A stretch of DNA of 38,424 bases from Holosporales bacterium (GTDB lineage: Bacteria; Pseudomonadota; Alphaproteobacteria; UBA3830; JAIRMZ01), in the NCBI GenBank assembly GCA_031266655.1, contig JAISAP010000069.1:1-38424 (forward strand). Direction: 5' to 3'. Positions 35,200-38,424 of this stretch are shown here, piece by piece (the stretch's first letter is position 1; every line of letters starts with the position of its first letter). Position numbers and translations under genes: made by a program. The notes below the pieces were generated by a model. It worked only from the letters and a program-made list of their open reading frames with translations, had not been told where the DNA came from and made no database searches.

Positions 35200-36861
35200 T
35201 CCAGAAGACAGGGCCTTGCAAATTCTCCAGATTCCCGCCTCTGCCTCCGTCATATGCCACCAGCTGACCTTGTCAACATGCGCAATCTTCGCGCGCTGGC
35301 ATACCTCTTGAACAGCCGTATGCAAACCGCCCACCTTGTCCACCAGGCGCAGTTCGCAAGCTTTCTCTCCCAGCCAAACCCGTCCCTTAGCGATCGCGCC
35401 CACTTCCTCCGCAGAGAGCTTTCGACAATGCGCAACATGCCGCAGGAACAAATCGTATTCCGCGTCGATAATCGTCGTAAAACGCTCCCTAGCGTGTTCT
35501 GACAAAGGACGCGTAGACACTTGGTGATCCGCATTCTTATGGCTCGCAAAAACCTCCCAAGCGAGCCCTAACTTCTTCATCAATTCTTGCGTAGAAAAGA
35601 AGACCATGCCAACACCGATGGATCCTGTAAAGGTCGCTGCATTTGCCACAATCGCGTCAGCAGGCGCCGATATCCAGTAGCCTCCCGAAGCGGCAACGCT
35701 CCCCATCGACACAACAATCGGTTTCCCATACTTCTTGCGCGCGGCAGCAACGATAGACGCCAAGAGCTCCGACCCTATCAAAGTCCCCCCAGGACTGTTC
35801 ACGCGGAGCACGATCCCTTTCACGGTTACATCCTTGCCCGCTCTTTTCAAAGATTCCTGCAGTGCGCCAGGATCTATGGCGTCGTCATCCCCGCCGGCAT
35901 CCGATATCCGACCATTCAAGTAGAGGACCGCTACCTCCGGATAGGAAGCACTATCATATTGGCGGTACGCCGCTAAATAGGAGCAGATTCCGAGGCATTT
36001 AGGTTGCTTCTCGTTTTTCTCCAAGCTCTTTTTGAAAGCAGATCGACATTCTTTTGCGCTGGAGCACAGCTCCTGGACGGCACCTAGTTTATGGGCCTCT
36101 TCCGCAGAGTAAGGAGCGCGGTCCACAAAGTCTGCGGCCTTGCCCACCTTTCCGTCCTGGGTGAGAGCCTCCTCAAGTTGCTTCTTCAGGCCAGCAAGAA
36201 TCTGGGTGTACGCCTCTTTGCTCTCCTCAGAAGATCCTTGCCGCACGAACATTTCCACGAAGTCTTTGTACTCTTTGCGCTGCAAAACGAAGGGTTCAAC
36301 CCCGAGTTTATCCAGACCCTCTCGCATAAAGAAGGGAGTCAGACAGAACCCCGTGGGCGCACAAAGTCCCCCACGGGATAGATAAATACGCGTCGCACTG
36401 CTCGCACAGTAGTAGGCATTCGTTGTCAGGTCGGAGCCGTACACCCACACCGGCTTATTACGTGCTCGCAGGGCGAGAAAAACCTCACGAAGCTCCTGCG
36501 CTTGGACGCAAGTCGGGCCCAGATCGCTGATGGAAACAAAAACACCAACAATGCGCGGGTCCTCCACGGCTTTCCATAAAGACTCGATGTACTGTCCGCT
36601 AAGGGGTGCGGAATCTCCCCCTCGGAGGAGCGAGAGGATGTAATGCTCCAAGGTTTTTCCCTCTGGAAGGGGGCCGCCAATCGAGATATCGAGGATCGCT
36701 CTCTCCGGAATGCGCTCTATACGTGGAGAGTGGTACCACCATGCAACGGTGCCCCCAATGAAGGCAAAGAGCAGCGTCGCTTTGAGACAAAAGTACAAAA
36801 ACCGCCGCGTCCATCGTCCCATCCACCGAAAGGGCCTTAAGAGAGTATTTTTGAGATTCAC
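35104..36861 (-). CDS. sppA: Signal peptide peptidase SppA (67K type)
   Basis: VLRVNSPGGTLIGSELLASIVAAARKKYGKPIVVSMGSVAASGGYWISAPADAIVANAATFTGSIGV; GTGA overlap with fabI. Confidence 0.92.
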   Translation of the reverse strand: MNLKNTLLRPFRWMGRWTRRFLYFCLKATLLFAFIGGTVAWWYHSPRIERIPERAILDISIGGPLPEGKTLEHYILSLLRGGDSAPLSGQYIESLWKAVEDPRIVGVFVSISDLGPTCVQAQELREVFLALRARNKPVWVYGSDLTTNAYYCASSATRIYLSRGGLCAPTGFCLTPFFMREGLDKLGVEPFVLQRKEYKDFVEMFVRQGSSEESKEAYTQILAGLKKQLEEALTQDGKVGKAADFVDRAPYSAEEAHKLGAVQELCSSAKECRSAFKKSLEKNEKQPKCLGICSYLAAYRQYDSASYPEVAVLYLNGRISDAGGDDDAIDPGALQESLKRAGKDVTVKGIVLRVNSPGGTLIGSELLASIVAAARKKYGKPIVVSMGSVAASGGYWISAPADAIVANAATFTGSIGVGMVFFSTQELMKKLGLAWEVFASHKNADHQVSTRPLSEHARERFTTIIDAEYDLFLRHVAHCRKLSAEEVGAIAKGRVWLGEKACELRLVDKVGGLHTAVQEVCQRAKIAHVDKVSWWHMTEAEAGIWRICKALSSGRISLSSYAYKLLCSSLPTHPTLMAMDPLPVP

Positions 36862-37652
36862 TTGCCCGCTCCTCCTACCACGACTTCAGGCGCGCCCATC
36901 CCTACGATGTGGTAGCCGCCATCGACATGCAGAACTTCCCCCGTCACACCGGCTCCTAAATCGCTCAAGAGATAAACAGCACTGCCGCCAACGTCTGAAA
37001 GAGTCGTATTGCGTCGCAAAGGGGCATTGCGCTGGTTCCAGTCAAAAATCAGTCGAAAATCTCCAATGCCCGCAGCAGCTAAAGTTTTCACAGGACCGCA
37101 GGACAAGGCGTTCACGCGAATGCCGCGCGGACCGAAGTCGGCGGCGAGATAACGGACACTCGACTCAAGAGCTGCCTTCGCTACGCCCATGACGTTGTAA
37201 TGGGGCATCACCCGCTCAGAGCCCAGATACGTCAGTGTCAAAAGGCTTCCCCCTTCGGGCATCAGTGCCTGAAGCTCCGCACAGATCTTGGTAAAGGAAA
37301 AACAGGAAATATCCAGCGTGTTGAGAAAATTCACGCGCGTCGTCTTGAAGTACGGCCCCCGCAGCTCCTCACGATCCGAGTGGGCAATCGCGTGGACCAC
37401 AAAATCGATCGTTCTCCACCGCTTTCGAAGCGCTTCCGTGAGAGTCGCAACGCTTGCGTCCTCTTCGACCGAGCACTCTAGCAAAAAATCACACCCCAGG
37501 CTCTCCGCTAAAGGCCGAACACGACGCTCCAACGTCTCGGACTGGTAACTAAACGCCAGCTCCGCTCCCTGTTCTGCCAAAGCTTGCGCGATGCCCCACG
37601 CGATGGAGTGGTCATTCGCCACACCCATGACCAAGCCGCGCTTCCCGCGCAT
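36858..37652 (-). CDS. fabI: Enoyl-ACP reductase FabI (start likely 37652; ORF extends to 37784)
   Basis: MRGKRGLVMGVANDHSIAWGIAQALAEQGAELAFSYQSE...YNVMGVAKAALESSVRYLAADFGPRGIRVNALSCGPVKTLAAAGI; RBS GGAGGA. Confidence 0.94.
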   Translation of the reverse strand: MRGKRGLVMGVANDHSIAWGIAQALAEQGAELAFSYQSETLERRVRPLAESLGCDFLLECSVEEDASVATLTEALRKRWRTIDFVVHAIAHSDREELRGPYFKTTRVNFLNTLDISCFSFTKICAELQALMPEGGSLLTLTYLGSERVMPHYNVMGVAKAALESSVRYLAADFGPRGIRVNALSCGPVKTLAAAGIGDFRLIFDWNQRNAPLRRNTTLSDVGGSAVYLLSDLGAGVTGEVLHVDGGYHIVGMGAPEVVVGGAGK

Positions 37653-38035
37653 GAATAACCGATCCTCCACGCTCCTCTCCGTACGCAAACTCCACCCATC
37701 CTTTGTGGCCATGTCCAGACTGAAGCCTACGACACCCTTCAGAGATTTTCCAGGTTCAGATTTTGACACCCAAGACATCGGCACGAAGACCCCAACGCTG
37801 GCGCTCGGAAAGCGGCCTTTTGTAACAGCGCTAGATAGAAGACGCCCTGAAACCTACGCCGAACCTTTCCTTCCTCATCAACGTCTTCCTTCTGACCTCC
37901 ATGGAAACGTCCACAGAACGACTCGCTTTTTCCTCGGCAAGGTCAGCAGAGACGGCCAAATATGGCGCCTCGCTACCCTTCCACGAGAACCCTTTATGAA
38001 ACTTGTACCTGACTGCAACGTCAGCTTATGAAGCC

Positions 38036-38424
<389 letters not shown>

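Noticed and set aside
37591-38031. 146-aa plus-strand ORF between fabI and 23S
   Set aside because: Much of it is antisense to fabI and its upstream leader, and it abuts the rRNA; no recognisable motif. Kept only as a remote possibility.

Overview
Window from what looks like a host-associated alphaproteobacterium (Holosporales-like; inferred from CtrA/CckA, gene content and decayed accessory DNA). Housekeeping backbone: AlgI-type MBOAT acyltransferase (partial), SPOR protein, STAS protein, ctrA, dapE, an intact outer-membrane/lipid A operon bamA-skp-lpxD-fabZ-lpxA-lpxI-lpxB, an MFS transporter, rnpB (minus strand), miaB, cckA, sppA, fabI and the 3' part of a 23S rRNA (minus strand). Accessory islands lie between these genes. 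They hold (i) a tandemly duplicated four-gene cassette of small secreted pilin/adhesin-like proteins, A-B-C-D then A'-B'-C'-D', with an upstream fifth gene E and a decayed E paralogue; (ii) two BspA-like LRR surface proteins, one with a frameshift at a T7 run, plus an LRR fragment; (iii) a family of secreted helical-repeat proteins sharing leader and terminator modules; (iv) degraded IS1595-type elements; (v) a ~233-bp inverted repeat pair about 9 kb apart; (vi) a nested duplication around the sppA 3' end. The most striking single gene, at 26583-27353, encodes a signal peptide followed by two eukaryote-like Myb/SANT repeats, a candidate secreted DNA-binding effector. Ten exported accessory proteins also share a small-residue-Met motif at the predicted signal peptidase site. 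All family calls are by eye from the translations; no searches were run.
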